Origin: Pseudarthrobacter sp. | GTDB lineage: Bacteria; Actinomycetota; Actinomycetes; Actinomycetales; Micrococcaceae | Assembly: GCA_031178005.1 (NCBI GenBank) | Contig: JAPSJV010000003.1 | Coordinates: 62,001 to 126,000 of the forward strand | Reading direction: 5' to 3' | DNA: 64,000 nt | Shown: in pieces, positions 42,762 through 52,059 of the stretch | How positions within the stretch are numbered: position 1 is the stretch's first letter | How the letters are laid out: every line of letters starts with the position of its first letter | The notes under the pieces: model-generated | The model's database searches: none | What the model saw: only the letters and a program-made list of their open reading frames with translations | Told to the model about the DNA's origin: nothing | Position numbers and translations under genes: made by a program

Positions 42762-43684
42762 CAGCGTTCCCTCCGCTGTTGGATCTTGAACTGCAGGACG
42801 GTGACGGTCAGCACGATCAGGAAGAGCACCAGGGAAATGGCTGATGAGTAGCCGAACTTTCCTTCGCCGATGCCTTCCTGGTAGATGAGCTGCGACAGCA
42901 CCGTAGTGGAGCGGCCGGGGCCTCCGTTGGTCATGACAATGATGAGGTCGAAGACTTTGAAGCTGGACACTGTCAGCATGACCACCACGAAGAACGTCGT
43001 GGGCCGCAACGACGGAATAGTGACGTTCCAGAAGCGCTGCCAGGGGCTGGCGCCGTCCACCTCGGCTGCTTCGTACAGTTCAGTGGGGATGGCCTGCAGG
43101 CCGGCCAGGTAAAGGACCATGTAGTAGCCCATGTCCCGCCAGACGCTGGTGATGATCACGGCCGGCATGGCCCAGTCGGAGCTGGAAGTCCAGCCGGGCG
43201 GGTTGGCGATGCCGATGGTCTGGAGGAACTGGTTGATAGGGCCGTTGTCAGGGCTGAAGAGCATGTTCCAGACGACGGCGACTGCCACCAGGGAGGTGAT
43301 GTAGGGGAAGAAGATGGCCACCCGGAAGAAGCCGATGCCCTTGAGTTTGCGGTTCAGCAGCATGGCCAGCACCAACGCCAGGGCCATGGTGAGCGGGACG
43401 TGCCCCAGGGCATAGACGACTGTGTTGCGGAGGGCGATCCAGAAGGAGTCGCTGGCGAGCATCCGCTCAAAGTTGGCCAGGCCAACCCATTTGGGGGCGC
43501 TGAACGAGGTCCATTCCATGAAAGAGAGCGCGAAAGCCGCAACGACCGGAATGAGGGTGAAGGCCAGGAATCCCAGGAAGTTCGGAAGGATGAAAGACCA
43601 GCCGATCAGGGTGTTGCGCCTTGCCTGCTTCCTGTTGCCCCGGCCAACAGCCGGGGCAACAGGAGGAAGTGTCTTAGTCGTCAT
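42761..43684 (-). CDS. Sugar ABC transporter permease, MalF type
   Basis: 307 residues from ATG 43684. Six membrane helices and EAA loop 'YEAAEVDGASPWQRFWNVTI'; 'GFFRVAIFFPYITSLVAVAV' and 'VMTNGGPGRSTTVL' are family-typical. Eight bases downstream of the binding-protein gene. Confidence 0.92.
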   Translation of the reverse strand: MTTKTLPPVAPAVGRGNRKQARRNTLIGWSFILPNFLGFLAFTLIPVVAAFALSFMEWTSFSAPKWVGLANFERMLASDSFWIALRNTVVYALGHVPLTMALALVLAMLLNRKLKGIGFFRVAIFFPYITSLVAVAVVWNMLFSPDNGPINQFLQTIGIANPPGWTSSSDWAMPAVIITSVWRDMGYYMVLYLAGLQAIPTELYEAAEVDGASPWQRFWNVTIPSLRPTTFFVVVMLTVSSFKVFDLIIVMTNGGPGRSTTVLSQLIYQEGIGEGKFGYSSAISLVLFLIVLTVTVLQFKIQQRRER

Positions 43685-43691
43685 GATGCTG

Positions 43692-44972
43692 TTACTGTCC
43701 CAGGACTTCGCTCTTGACTCGCTTGCCCATCTCAGCGATGCCATCGGTAACGGAGCGCTCGCCGACCATAATGAGGTCGTGTTCCTGGTTAAGGATCTTG
43801 TCCGTGGCTGCAGACTTGTCGCTCACCGGCATTTCCAGGGCAACCTCATCCGGCGTGAAGGCCTTCTTGGAGAGCTCGTCGGTGGGCAGGCCCTCCAGCT
43901 TGAAGTATTCAGCCGTGACCGACTCGTTCTGCAGCGCGGGGACAACGCCGATCTTGGAGATCGCCTTTGCGCCTTCTTCTCCGGCCGCCCATTCGATGAA
44001 CTTCTTGGCTTCGTCGGAATTGGTGGCGTTCTTGTTCACGGCGAAGGCAGTGGGGGAACCGAACGTTGTGACCTTGCCGTTGGATTCCTTCTGCGGCATC
44101 GGAGCCAGGCCCCAGTTGACGTCGGTCTTGCCGTCCTTCTTGGCCTGCAGGATGCCCGCTGTGTACCAGGTGCCCATGGGCATCATGGCAGCCTGGCCGG
44201 TTTCAAACATGGTGCGGTAGCTGGTCTTCTGGCTCTTGGCCGTGCCGAATTCCAGGGTGGCGCCGGCCTTCTGCAGGTCCAGCGCAGTGTTGTACTGGTC
44301 CTCGAAGAAGCCGTAGTCGCCGCTGTTCTGGTCCGAACCGCTCTGCGCTGCTGCGATGGCCTGGATCACGGAACGCCACATGTGGTGGTAGGTGCCGTAG
44401 ACCTTCTTGCCCTCGGCTTCACTGGTGAGCGTCTTGGCAATCTCCGAGTACTTCTCCCACGTCAGATCCTTGGGTTCTTCGATGCCGGCAGCCTTGAACA
44501 GGTCCTTGTTGTAGTACAGGAGCCAGAAGTCCTGGCGGTACGGGGCCGCATAGTACTTTCCGTCCATGTCGAAGGCATCCAGGCCGGCCAGGTTATCGGC
44601 GCCGACGCCTTCCACTACGTCATTGATTTCCTGGAGCTGGCCGTTGTTGGCGTACCGGGAGTAGTCGATGACGTTCTTCATGGTGAGGACATCAGTGGTG
44701 TCACCGCCGGCCAGCATGGTGGTTACCTTTTGCGGGTAGTCGTCAGCCAGGATGTCCACGGGTTCGATGTCGATGCCCGGGTTCGCGGCTTCATAACCGT
44801 CAAACAGTGCCTTGAATTCCGGGGTGCCTTCGTAGTTCCAGACGGACACCGTCAGGCGGGTCTTGCCGTCTTCTGCCTGGGGTTCGGCTGGTCCGGCAGC
44901 GCCGGCGCAGCCGGTGAGGCCAAAGCCTGCGGTGACTGCCAGGGCGATGGCGGCGAGGGTTTTGCGCTTCAT
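43692..44972 (-). CDS. Extracellular sugar-binding lipoprotein of the acidic-polysaccharide operon
   Basis: 426 residues. Signal peptide 'MKRKTLAAIALAVTAGFGLTGC' with lipobox LTGC. Solute-binding protein family 1 features: 'PYRQDFWLLYYNKDLFKAAG', 'LTWEKYSEIAKTL', 'MFETGQAAMMPMGTW', 'GSPTAFAVNKNA'. Captures oligosaccharides for the two following permeases. Ligand unknown; context suggests uronate-containing oligosaccharides. Confidence 0.9.
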   Translation of the reverse strand: MKRKTLAAIALAVTAGFGLTGCAGAAGPAEPQAEDGKTRLTVSVWNYEGTPEFKALFDGYEAANPGIDIEPVDILADDYPQKVTTMLAGGDTTDVLTMKNVIDYSRYANNGQLQEINDVVEGVGADNLAGLDAFDMDGKYYAAPYRQDFWLLYYNKDLFKAAGIEEPKDLTWEKYSEIAKTLTSEAEGKKVYGTYHHMWRSVIQAIAAAQSGSDQNSGDYGFFEDQYNTALDLQKAGATLEFGTAKSQKTSYRTMFETGQAAMMPMGTWYTAGILQAKKDGKTDVNWGLAPMPQKESNGKVTTFGSPTAFAVNKNATNSDEAKKFIEWAAGEEGAKAISKIGVVPALQNESVTAEYFKLEGLPTDELSKKAFTPDEVALEMPVSDKSAATDKILNQEHDLIMVGERSVTDGIAEMGKRVKSEVLGQ

Positions 44973-45023
44973 TGCGAGCTCCTTACTAGGGTTTTAAGTC
45001 TGCCGCATAGCGGCGGTGGAATG

Positions 45024-46037
45024 TCAGGCGCTGAGGCCCAGGTCGTCGGAGACCACTTGGGCCATGAGTTGCTGTCCGGCGAGGTAGCGCTCCAGGTCAT
45101 CCAGCGCGGCGTCGGACATCCGCCGTGTCTCGGTGCCGAGCGACCCGGCAATATGGGGTGTCAGGATCACATTGGGCAGGTCATACAGCACTGAGTCCGC
45201 TGGTAGCGGTTCGGGTTCCGTGACGTCGAGGATGGCGTGGATGCGTCCCGTTGCACACTCTGTTTCGAGTGCTTTGGTGTCCACCAGCGAACCCCGGGCC
45301 GTGTTGATCAACGTGGCGTGATCCTTCATGGCCTGCAGCTCAGGCGCACCGATCATGTGCCGGGTTTCGGGCAGGTCGGGTGCATGCACCGTCACAACAT
45401 CGGAGGCGGCCAGCAGCTCCGGGAGGGAGACCAGCTGTCCTCCCGCGGCGGCGACCATTGCCGGATCCGCGTGGGGGTCACTGACCAGGCATGTCACGTC
45501 CTGCAGTTGCTGGACCAGCCGGACCACGCGGCGGCCGATCCGGGAAAAACCAATTACACCGATGACACGTCCAATGTTGCCCAATTCCCCGCGGCCGGTT
45601 GTGTAGCTCCAATCCTCCCTGAATAGCCGGGCATCATTGGCCAGCACATGTGCTTTTTTGCCGGCCAGCACGATTGAAGCAAAAGTGAACTCCGCTACCG
45701 GAATGGCGTTCGCGTCCGCTCCGTTGGTCACCAGGATTCCGCGGTCCCAAAGCTCTTGGCTGACGAAACTGCGCACCGTGCCGGCGCAGTGAAAGACAGC
45801 ACGTAGCTGAGGCAGGCGCCGCAGGCAGTCAGCATCAAGCCGTGGAACGCCCCAGCTGGTGAGGAGGACCTCCACATTGGCGAGGCGCCCGGCAACCTCG
45901 GGGGCATCCAGGGAATCCGTCCAGGGAATGTCACCCAGATCAACCAGCCGGGCCAGCCGTTCCATGCGGGTGGAATCGAACTGGTCGGCAAAGGTTCCGC
46001 TATTCATGACCAGCAGGGCCTGTGGCTTGAGCGACAT
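45024..46037 (-). CDS. D-isomer-specific 2-hydroxyacid dehydrogenase
   Basis: 337 residues, ATG 46037 after AGGGAGG. NAD-binding region 'IGVIGFSRIGRRVVRLVQQL' (GxxxxxG-type, one step from the usual GxGxxG), catalytic Arg in 'LINTARGSLVDTKAL', Glu in 'DVTEPEPLP' and His in 'VILTPHIAGS'. First gene of the leftward transporter operon. Oxidoreductases of this family reduce 2-keto acids; it could process a uronate-derived keto acid (inference). Confidence 0.88.
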   Translation of the reverse strand: MSLKPQALLVMNSGTFADQFDSTRMERLARLVDLGDIPWTDSLDAPEVAGRLANVEVLLTSWGVPRLDADCLRRLPQLRAVFHCAGTVRSFVSQELWDRGILVTNGADANAIPVAEFTFASIVLAGKKAHVLANDARLFREDWSYTTGRGELGNIGRVIGVIGFSRIGRRVVRLVQQLQDVTCLVSDPHADPAMVAAAGGQLVSLPELLAASDVVTVHAPDLPETRHMIGAPELQAMKDHATLINTARGSLVDTKALETECATGRIHAILDVTEPEPLPADSVLYDLPNVILTPHIAGSLGTETRRMSDAALDDLERYLAGQQLMAQVVSDDLGLSA

Positions 46038-46088
46038 TAAGAGGATCCTCCCTTCGGAAACAGGGCCGGTTTCCCGGCTGGCGTTTTA

Positions 46089-46102
46089 TGTGTTGCATCA
46101 CA
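46089..46102. promoter_or_regulatory. Candidate operator in the divergent hydroxyacid dehydrogenase/heparinase promoter
   Basis: TGTGTTGCATCACA is symmetric in 12 of 14 positions around TGCA. It lies in the 165-bp region between the two divergent operons, the natural site for the DeoR-LacI hybrid regulator encoded downstream. Confidence 0.4.
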
Positions 46103-46202
46103 TCTAACAATCAGGACATACTCATAAACAAGACAGATCATCCAAGTTATTCATGCTTGATCTAAAACGTTCAGACTCGAACAAACGAAGAGAAGAAGCC
46201 TG

Positions 46203-48188
46203 ATGGTCCTACCGTTCAGCACCAACGCAGCACCGGGTCCGGGTACACCGCCGTTTCCCTTACAGGCAGCGTGGGGTGGCAGCGCCGGTGCTGCGGGGTT
46301 GATGAGCATGCTGAATGGGGCGAAGCGACGACTCCTGGTCCGCCCTGCCTCCGATCCCCAGTGGAGCGGCGTGGCGCCGGCTGCCCTTGGGCGGTTCGCC
46401 GGGGAGGCGGACCGCAGCAGATCCATGCCCTGGCCCCAGCCGCTTGTGTCCCACTATGCGAGGTACTTCCGGGACGGCAACCGTACGGCCTATGAGGACC
46501 TGGTGGCCGCGAGGCAACAACGCCTCACCCGCGCGGTGGTGATGGCTGCACTTCCGGCTCCTGCGCTGGCCCAGGTGTGTGCCTCAACCGCCAGTGAATG
46601 GCTTGATGAGGTCATCGACGGTGCCTACCTGCTGTGCGAGCAAAGCAGTTGGAGCTGGGCAGCGCATGACGACGTTTATGCTCGGGCAGGAGAGGTTGTT
46701 CCTGACCCGTCCCGCCCCTACTTGGACCTGGGTGCAGGCGAAGTCGCAGCCCAACTGGCTTGGTTGGATCATGTCCTTGCTGGCCAGCTGGATCAACGCG
46801 CACCGGGCCTGCGGAAGCGCCTCCGGCACGAAACCCTGGACCGCGTCATCCGCCCTTTTCTTGACCGGCACGACTGGCATTGGCTGGGCCTGGATGGCGA
46901 CGTCCACAACTGGAACCCGTGGATCCACTCCAACCTGATTACTGCTGCCCTGCTCCTGGTGGATGAACCCGAACTTCAGGCCCAAACGATCTCCCGGTGC
47001 ATTGAGGGGCTCGACCGTTTCCTTGCCGTCATTCCGCCTGACGGCGCCATTGACGAGGGCTTTGCCTACTGGTGGAACGGGGCAGGCCGCGCCCTCGAAG
47101 GTCTTGCCCTGCTTGAACAGGCCACCGGAGGAGAGCTCAATGTGGATCTCCCCATGCTCCGCGAACTGGTCGCCTTTCCGCACCGGATGCATCTTGGGCA
47201 CCAGTGGTACCTGAATGTTGCCGACGGTCCGGCCCGGGCAGCGGACAACCTGCCGTGGGACATGCTCCAGCGGTGGGCGCTCCGGCTCGGTGATTCCGAA
47301 GCCGCCGCGCACGCCGGTGCGCTCGCATCAAACGCGCCGGATGACAGGGCGGGGCTGGGCAGGGTGCTGCATGTTCTCCTGGCACCGGACTCCGGTGCCC
47401 CGGACGTACAGCCGGAACCGCCGCTGAGGGCCTTCAGCTACCACCCTTCCGTCCAGATCATGGTGGCCCGGCAAACAGCCGGGACCGTCCAGGGACTGAC
47501 GCTCGCAGCCAAGGGCGGCCACAACGGCGAGCACCACAACCACCGCGATGTCGGCTCCGTAGTGGTTGCCGTTGATGGCGTTCCGCTGCTTGTTGACGCC
47601 GGACAGCCCACCTACACCGCCAAAACCTTCGGACCGGACCGCTACGAAATCCGGGCCATGCAAAGCTCCTGGCACTGCGTCCCGGCCCCGTTGGGGCTGG
47701 AGCAGGGGACCGGGCCGGAGTTTGACGCGACGGTGCTCCGGCAGCCCACCGCGGACGATCCCGTGCTGTCCCTGGCATTGGGTTGCGCCTATGGGATGGA
47801 CAGGGCCGACCGTTGGGTCCGCACTTCCTCCCTGGACCGGGAACCCGGAATGGTGGTGATCGATGACAGCTGGACCCTGCCGCCAGACGCTGAAAGCGCA
47901 GGCGGATCAGCGGACACTGACATCACCTACCTGCTGGCCGGGACGGTGGAACTTGAAGGCGAATCCACTGCCACCATCTTCCCGGACGGGATTCCTGACT
48001 CGAGCGGCCGTGGGGTGCGCCTGCGCTGGAAGCCTGCTGCCGCCGTCGTACTGATCGATGAGTGGCCGCTGGAGGACCCTCTGCTGAACCAAGTGTGGGG
48101 CGAGCGCCTGACGCGCCTGCGTTTCCGGATGCCGGCCGAGTCCCGTGCCCACGGCACATTTACCCTGACTGTGGAGGCAACATCATGA
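46203..48188 (+). CDS. Heparinase II/III-like polysaccharide lyase
   Basis: 661 residues, no signal peptide visible, so it probably acts in the cytoplasm. N-terminal (alpha/alpha) toroid ('DGDVHNWNPWIHSNLITAAL', 'DEGFAYWWNGAGRALEGL') and a C-terminal heparinase II/III-type beta domain ('KGGHNGEHHNHRDVGSVVVA', 'LLVDAGQPTYT'), where the His-rich motif matches the family's metal/catalytic area. Family members eliminate uronic acid-containing bonds in glycosaminoglycans or alginate. In this locus it likely cleaves imported uronate-containing oligosaccharides. First of four coupled genes. Confidence 0.8.
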   Translation: MVLPFSTNAAPGPGTPPFPLQAAWGGSAGAAGLMSMLNGAKRRLLVRPASDPQWSGVAPAALGRFAGEADRSRSMPWPQPLVSHYARYFRDGNRTAYEDLVAARQQRLTRAVVMAALPAPALAQVCASTASEWLDEVIDGAYLLCEQSSWSWAAHDDVYARAGEVVPDPSRPYLDLGAGEVAAQLAWLDHVLAGQLDQRAPGLRKRLRHETLDRVIRPFLDRHDWHWLGLDGDVHNWNPWIHSNLITAALLLVDEPELQAQTISRCIEGLDRFLAVIPPDGAIDEGFAYWWNGAGRALEGLALLEQATGGELNVDLPMLRELVAFPHRMHLGHQWYLNVADGPARAADNLPWDMLQRWALRLGDSEAAAHAGALASNAPDDRAGLGRVLHVLLAPDSGAPDVQPEPPLRAFSYHPSVQIMVARQTAGTVQGLTLAAKGGHNGEHHNHRDVGSVVVAVDGVPLLVDAGQPTYTAKTFGPDRYEIRAMQSSWHCVPAPLGLEQGTGPEFDATVLRQPTADDPVLSLALGCAYGMDRADRWVRTSSLDREPGMVVIDDSWTLPPDAESAGGSADTDITYLLAGTVELEGESTATIFPDGIPDSSGRGVRLRWKPAAAVVLIDEWPLEDPLLNQVWGERLTRLRFRMPAESRAHGTFTLTVEATS

Positions 48189-49330
48189 GTCCCGATCCAA
48201 AACCCGAAGTGGGCAAATCGTTGTTTTCGCTGCAGCGCCGTGAGCGGCTGATGGAGGAACTGCGGGCCCATGGCGCCATCACTGTGCGGGATATTGCCGG
48301 GAAACTGGGCGTCAGCGAACTGACCATCCGGCGTGACGTCAACATCCTTGCCGACGCCGGCCTGGTCTCCCGGGTGCATGGCGGTGCCACCCTGCCAAGC
48401 CCGCTGGACCGGTCAGTTGCAGCGGGTAAACCGGCACAGCACGGTTATTCCATCGGAATGGTAGTGCCGTCCCTGGACTACTACTGGCCGCAGGTCATCA
48501 GCGGTGCCAGAGCTGAAGCGGGGGAGCAGAACCTGCGCATCGTCGTCCGTGGCTCGGCCTACGACGCCGCAGACAACCGGCGTCACGTCCAGGCGTTGAT
48601 GGACACCCAGAACATCGACGGCCTCATTGTCGCCCCGGACATGACAGGAGAGACAGGCCAGGAGCTGCTCCGGTGGCTCAACGCCCTTCCCATCCCGGTG
48701 GTGTTGGCGGAGCGGCGTTCACCGGTCGAAATACCGGCCCACCGGCTGGAGTGGGTGGCAACCGACCACGGGTTCGGCGCAGGCATGGCAGTCCGGCATC
48801 TGTGGCAGGAAGGGCACCGCCGGATCGGCTGCCTGACCGACTCGGTCAGCCCTACGAGTCCCCATGTGGTCAGAGGTTGGAAGCAAGCCCTGGCAGCACT
48901 GAAAATACCCCATGAGGGTACCGTCCATGAAGATTCGGCCAACTTGGACAACGGCCAGCGGACCCGGCATTTTGACCACGTCCTGGACCTATGCCGGCAA
49001 ACGGGCACCACGGCCATGCTGGTGCATTCAGATACCCAGGCTGTTGCATTCGTGCAGCATTGCGTGGATAAAGGCCTGCAGATACCCGGCGACATGGCCA
49101 TCGTGGGCTACGACGATGAAGTGGCCTACCTGGCGGAACCTGCGATTTCGGCTGTCCGCCCACCCAAGCAGTACGTGGGAAAGGTCGCCGTGCAGCTTGT
49201 GGCGGCACGGCTGGCGGAAGGACGTATCCGGCCCGTTCACCGGATCGAATTGAACCCTGAATTGATCCTGCGAGGCTCCTCCATCGGCGCCCCGCGCACG
49301 TCCGCCGCCATGCTGCAGGAGTCACCGTGA
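48185..49330 (+). CDS. Hybrid regulator: DeoR-type HTH with LacI-type sugar-sensing domain
   Basis: 381 residues from ATG 48185, overlapping the lyase stop (ATGA). Residues ~16-70 are a DeoR winged helix ('RRERLMEELRAHGAITVRDI', then 'LGVSELTIRRDVNILADAGL', 'VHGGATL'). From residue ~86 a LacI-type periplasmic-binding fold follows ('YSIGMVVPSLDYYWPQVISG', 'IVGYDDEVAYLAEPAISAV'). LacI sensors are normally joined to a LacI head, and DeoR heads to a sugar-phosphate sensor. Probably controls both divergent operons in response to an oligosaccharide or its breakdown product. Confidence 0.87.
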   Translation: MSPDPKPEVGKSLFSLQRRERLMEELRAHGAITVRDIAGKLGVSELTIRRDVNILADAGLVSRVHGGATLPSPLDRSVAAGKPAQHGYSIGMVVPSLDYYWPQVISGARAEAGEQNLRIVVRGSAYDAADNRRHVQALMDTQNIDGLIVAPDMTGETGQELLRWLNALPIPVVLAERRSPVEIPAHRLEWVATDHGFGAGMAVRHLWQEGHRRIGCLTDSVSPTSPHVVRGWKQALAALKIPHEGTVHEDSANLDNGQRTRHFDHVLDLCRQTGTTAMLVHSDTQAVAFVQHCVDKGLQIPGDMAIVGYDDEVAYLAEPAISAVRPPKQYVGKVAVQLVAARLAEGRIRPVHRIELNPELILRGSSIGAPRTSAAMLQESP

Positions 49331-50070
49331 GTACAGAAGTCCCGACAACGGAACAACCGCAGTCCCCGCCGCGGGCAGTGCTGCTCAGCGGCGTAGGACG
49401 GTATGCAGACCCTTGGCACCCTTTCGAAGAAACTTCAGCGGCACTGTCCGGGCTGCTGCGCGAGGCCGGGCTCGACGTCGCCATCGCGGAAGATGTGGAT
49501 GTTGGTTTGGCCGGCCTGCAGGCGGACGGGGATGATGCTCCGGCGCTCCTGGCAATCAACGTCGGCCTGCCCCGCGACGGGCTCCCGTCCCCTGCAACCG
49601 GGGAAGCCGCTGCGGGCCTGGCCCGCTGGCTGGACTCCGGGCGCCCCATGTTGGTGAGCCACGTCAGCTCCACCAGCTTCGCCGATCTGCCCGCTTGGGA
49701 AGAGGGGCTGGGCGGGCGCTGGATCCGCGGTATCTCCATGCACCCGGAGTACGGACCGGCGGCCATCCACGTCCGGCAGGACTCCGGGCCCGTGGCCGAA
49801 GGCATTGCGGACTTCGAACTCCTGGATGAACGCTACAGCCACCTGCGCACCTCGGACCGCATCACCGTCCATGCCGCCCACACCCATGACGGCCGCGAGC
49901 ACCCGATCCTGTGGTCCCTTACCCGGAGCTCCCCGAACGGCACCGCCGGCCGCACGTTTTACGACGCGCTTGGCCACGATGCCGCCTCCTACCAGTCACC
50001 CGAACACCGCGAACTCCTGCGGCGGGCCATTGCCTGGCTCACCGCGGCCGATACCCCGAGGAAGAGTTAA
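49327..50070 (+). CDS. ThuA-like protein (second in the window)
   Basis: 247 residues from GTG 49327, overlapping the previous stop (GTGA). ThuA-like fold: 'RAVLLSGVGRYADPWHPFEE', 'LARWLDSGRPMLVSHVSSTS', 'GGRWIRGISMHPEYGP', 'HPILWSLT...YDALGHD'. Shorter and only distantly similar to the one at 8192. Coupled with an uronate-sugar lyase and a DUF2264 protein. Precise reaction unknown. Confidence 0.75.
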   Translation: MSTEVPTTEQPQSPPRAVLLSGVGRYADPWHPFEETSAALSGLLREAGLDVAIAEDVDVGLAGLQADGDDAPALLAINVGLPRDGLPSPATGEAAAGLARWLDSGRPMLVSHVSSTSFADLPAWEEGLGGRWIRGISMHPEYGPAAIHVRQDSGPVAEGIADFELLDERYSHLRTSDRITVHAAHTHDGREHPILWSLTRSSPNGTAGRTFYDALGHDAASYQSPEHRELLRRAIAWLTAADTPRKS

Positions 50071-51986
50071 TGACTTTCACTGCCGCGCCGCCAGCCTTGA
50101 CCCTGCCGCCCCGGGACTATGAACTGTCCCCGTACACCGGCCTGACCCGCGACCACTGGTGCGCCTACGCGGACCACCTGCTGCGCTCCGCCCACCGGTA
50201 CGCCACGGACGATCATGCAAACCTGCATTTGCCCGGTGCCAACAGCGCCTACGGGCGCGGCAGTGATTCCCTTGAAGCCTTCGCCCGGACGTTCCTGCTG
50301 GCTTCCTTCCGGATGGCCGGGGATCCGCAAGGGACTGGTTGGATCGCCGACTGGTATGCGGCCGGTCTCGACGCCGGCACGGACCCTGCCAATCCCGACC
50401 GCTGGCCTACCCCCGGCGAGCTGAACCAGGCGAAGGTGGAGGCAGCGTCCCTGGCAGTCGGCCTCGCCCTGACGCGGGAAGTCCTGTGGGACAAGCTTCC
50501 CCGGCGCGTGCAGGAGCAGCTTATCGCCTGGTTTGAAACCGTGATCGGCGAGGAGTACCCGCCCATTAACTGGGTGTGGTTCCAGATTGTTGTGGAGATT
50601 TTCCTGGCCAGCGTGGGCGGCCGATATTCGGAAGAGGACATTGACGCGGGCCTCGCCATCCACGACTCGCTCTACCGCAGCCACGGGTGGTTTGCCGACG
50701 GCCCCGAGCGTTCCTACGACCACTACGTGGGCTGGGCTTTCCATGTTTACCCGCAGCTGCTGCAGCTGATGGCGCCGGGGGATCCACGGGTACAGGCCCG
50801 GGCGCAGCAGGACGGTGAACGGCTGGCCGATTTCCTGGACGACGCCGTGTACCTGGTGGGGGCCAACGGCGCTCCCTTGATCCAGGGCCGCAGCCTGATC
50901 TACCGGTTCGCTGCTGCCGCGCCCTTCTGGTCCGGCCAGTTGCTGGGTAACGCCAGGATCAGTCCCGGGGTATCGCGCCGTGCGGCCTCCGGCATCCTGG
51001 ACTACTTTATGCAGCGTGGTGCCATGACCGGGGACGGGCTGCTGTCCATCGGGTTCCACGGTGAATTCCCCGCGATGAAGCAGTCCTACTCGGGAACCGG
51101 CTCGCCGTACTGGGCGGCCAAGGGGATGATGGGCCTGGCCCTGCCGGCGGACCATCCCGTCTGGACAGCGGTTGAAGAGGCCCTGCCAGTGGAGGTTGCC
51201 GATACGCGCCGGTTCATTTCAGCCCCGGGCTGGCAGGTGGACGGAACAGTCGCCGACGGGGTGGTGCGGGTCCGCAACCACGGGACGGACCATGCCACCG
51301 TTGGAGCGCGGGTCACCGATTCCCCGCTCTACGCCCGGCTGGGCTACTCCACCGGCACCTTCCCAGACCTTGAACCGGAGTCCGTGGACAACGCCGTCGT
51401 GATGGTGGATGGCGAAGGGCGCCTGACGCACCGCACCGGCTTTGAATTCCTGGGGCAGTTCGAGTTCGGTGGTGTGCAGGTTGGTGCGTCCCGGGCGTCC
51501 GCGAACTGGATCACGGTGGACCCCGACGGCGGGCCGAACCACGGCAGCGGAGCCAAAGGCACAGCCACTCCGGGGCCGGAGATTACGGTCGTTTCCCTGA
51601 CCAGGGGAGCAGTTGAACTGCGCCTGGTACGGGTCCGCGGTGCAGACGGGAAGGCCCGCCTGCGGATCGGCGGCTGGCCAGTGGATGCGGCTTCGGAGTG
51701 CCTCAGCGAAGTCCGGCCGTTCCCGTGGGGAAATGAACTTGACGACGCCGGCACCTGGGACAGGCAACAGCCGCACCCTATGGGGGACCACCTGACGATT
51801 CCCTGGGTTGGCACATCCGGTGGCGCCGTCAATGGTGACTATGCCGCCGTCGTCGGCCTTGGCGGGAAGGACCTGCGTGATGAACTGGACGCCATCCGCC
51901 TTGGGGAACCGGGACAGTGCGAGTTCGTCGACGGGACTTCCGTGGATCTCGCCGCAGTCTGGGACGCTGTGGAGTCCAGGGCGTAG
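50070..51986 (+). CDS. DUF2264 protein, putative polysaccharide-active enzyme
   Basis: 638 residues, ATG 50070 overlapping the previous TAA (TAATG). N-terminal ~400-residue alpha-helical toroid typical of DUF2264 ('PINWVWFQIVVEIFLASVGG', 'YDHYVGWAFHVYPQLLQL', 'SYSGTGSPYWAAKGMMGLAL'), then a beta-sandwich. No signal peptide. From memory, DUF2264 overlaps with a recently described CAZy family of beta-glucuronidases acting on arabinogalactan (GH154); I cannot verify this here. It lies between a lyase operon and a secreted GH30 galactanase, consistent with uronate-capped galactan breakdown. Confidence 0.78.
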   Translation: MTFTAAPPALTLPPRDYELSPYTGLTRDHWCAYADHLLRSAHRYATDDHANLHLPGANSAYGRGSDSLEAFARTFLLASFRMAGDPQGTGWIADWYAAGLDAGTDPANPDRWPTPGELNQAKVEAASLAVGLALTREVLWDKLPRRVQEQLIAWFETVIGEEYPPINWVWFQIVVEIFLASVGGRYSEEDIDAGLAIHDSLYRSHGWFADGPERSYDHYVGWAFHVYPQLLQLMAPGDPRVQARAQQDGERLADFLDDAVYLVGANGAPLIQGRSLIYRFAAAAPFWSGQLLGNARISPGVSRRAASGILDYFMQRGAMTGDGLLSIGFHGEFPAMKQSYSGTGSPYWAAKGMMGLALPADHPVWTAVEEALPVEVADTRRFISAPGWQVDGTVADGVVRVRNHGTDHATVGARVTDSPLYARLGYSTGTFPDLEPESVDNAVVMVDGEGRLTHRTGFEFLGQFEFGGVQVGASRASANWITVDPDGGPNHGSGAKGTATPGPEITVVSLTRGAVELRLVRVRGADGKARLRIGGWPVDAASECLSEVRPFPWGNELDDAGTWDRQQPHPMGDHLTIPWVGTSGGAVNGDYAAVVGLGGKDLRDELDAIRLGEPGQCEFVDGTSVDLAAVWDAVESRA

Positions 51987-52007
51987 GTTCCTGCAGAACG
52001 CATAACA

Positions 52008-52045
52008 GAGGGGCCTTGGCCGGTAGTCACCAGCCAAGGCCCCTC
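52008..52045. terminator. Bidirectional terminator hairpin
   Basis: GAGGGGCCTTGGC (52008-52020) and GCCAAGGCCCCTC (52033-52045) form a perfect 13-bp stem with a 12-base loop, between the convergent DUF2264 and GH30 genes. Confidence 0.85.
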
Positions 52046-52059
52046 CGTGTTGGCCCGTG

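Noticed and set aside
43422..45194. 590-residue plus-strand open frame
   Set aside because: It lies antisense to a clear binding-protein and permease pair with lipobox and family motifs; its own translation has no recognisable domain. GC-rich codon bias produces such shadows.
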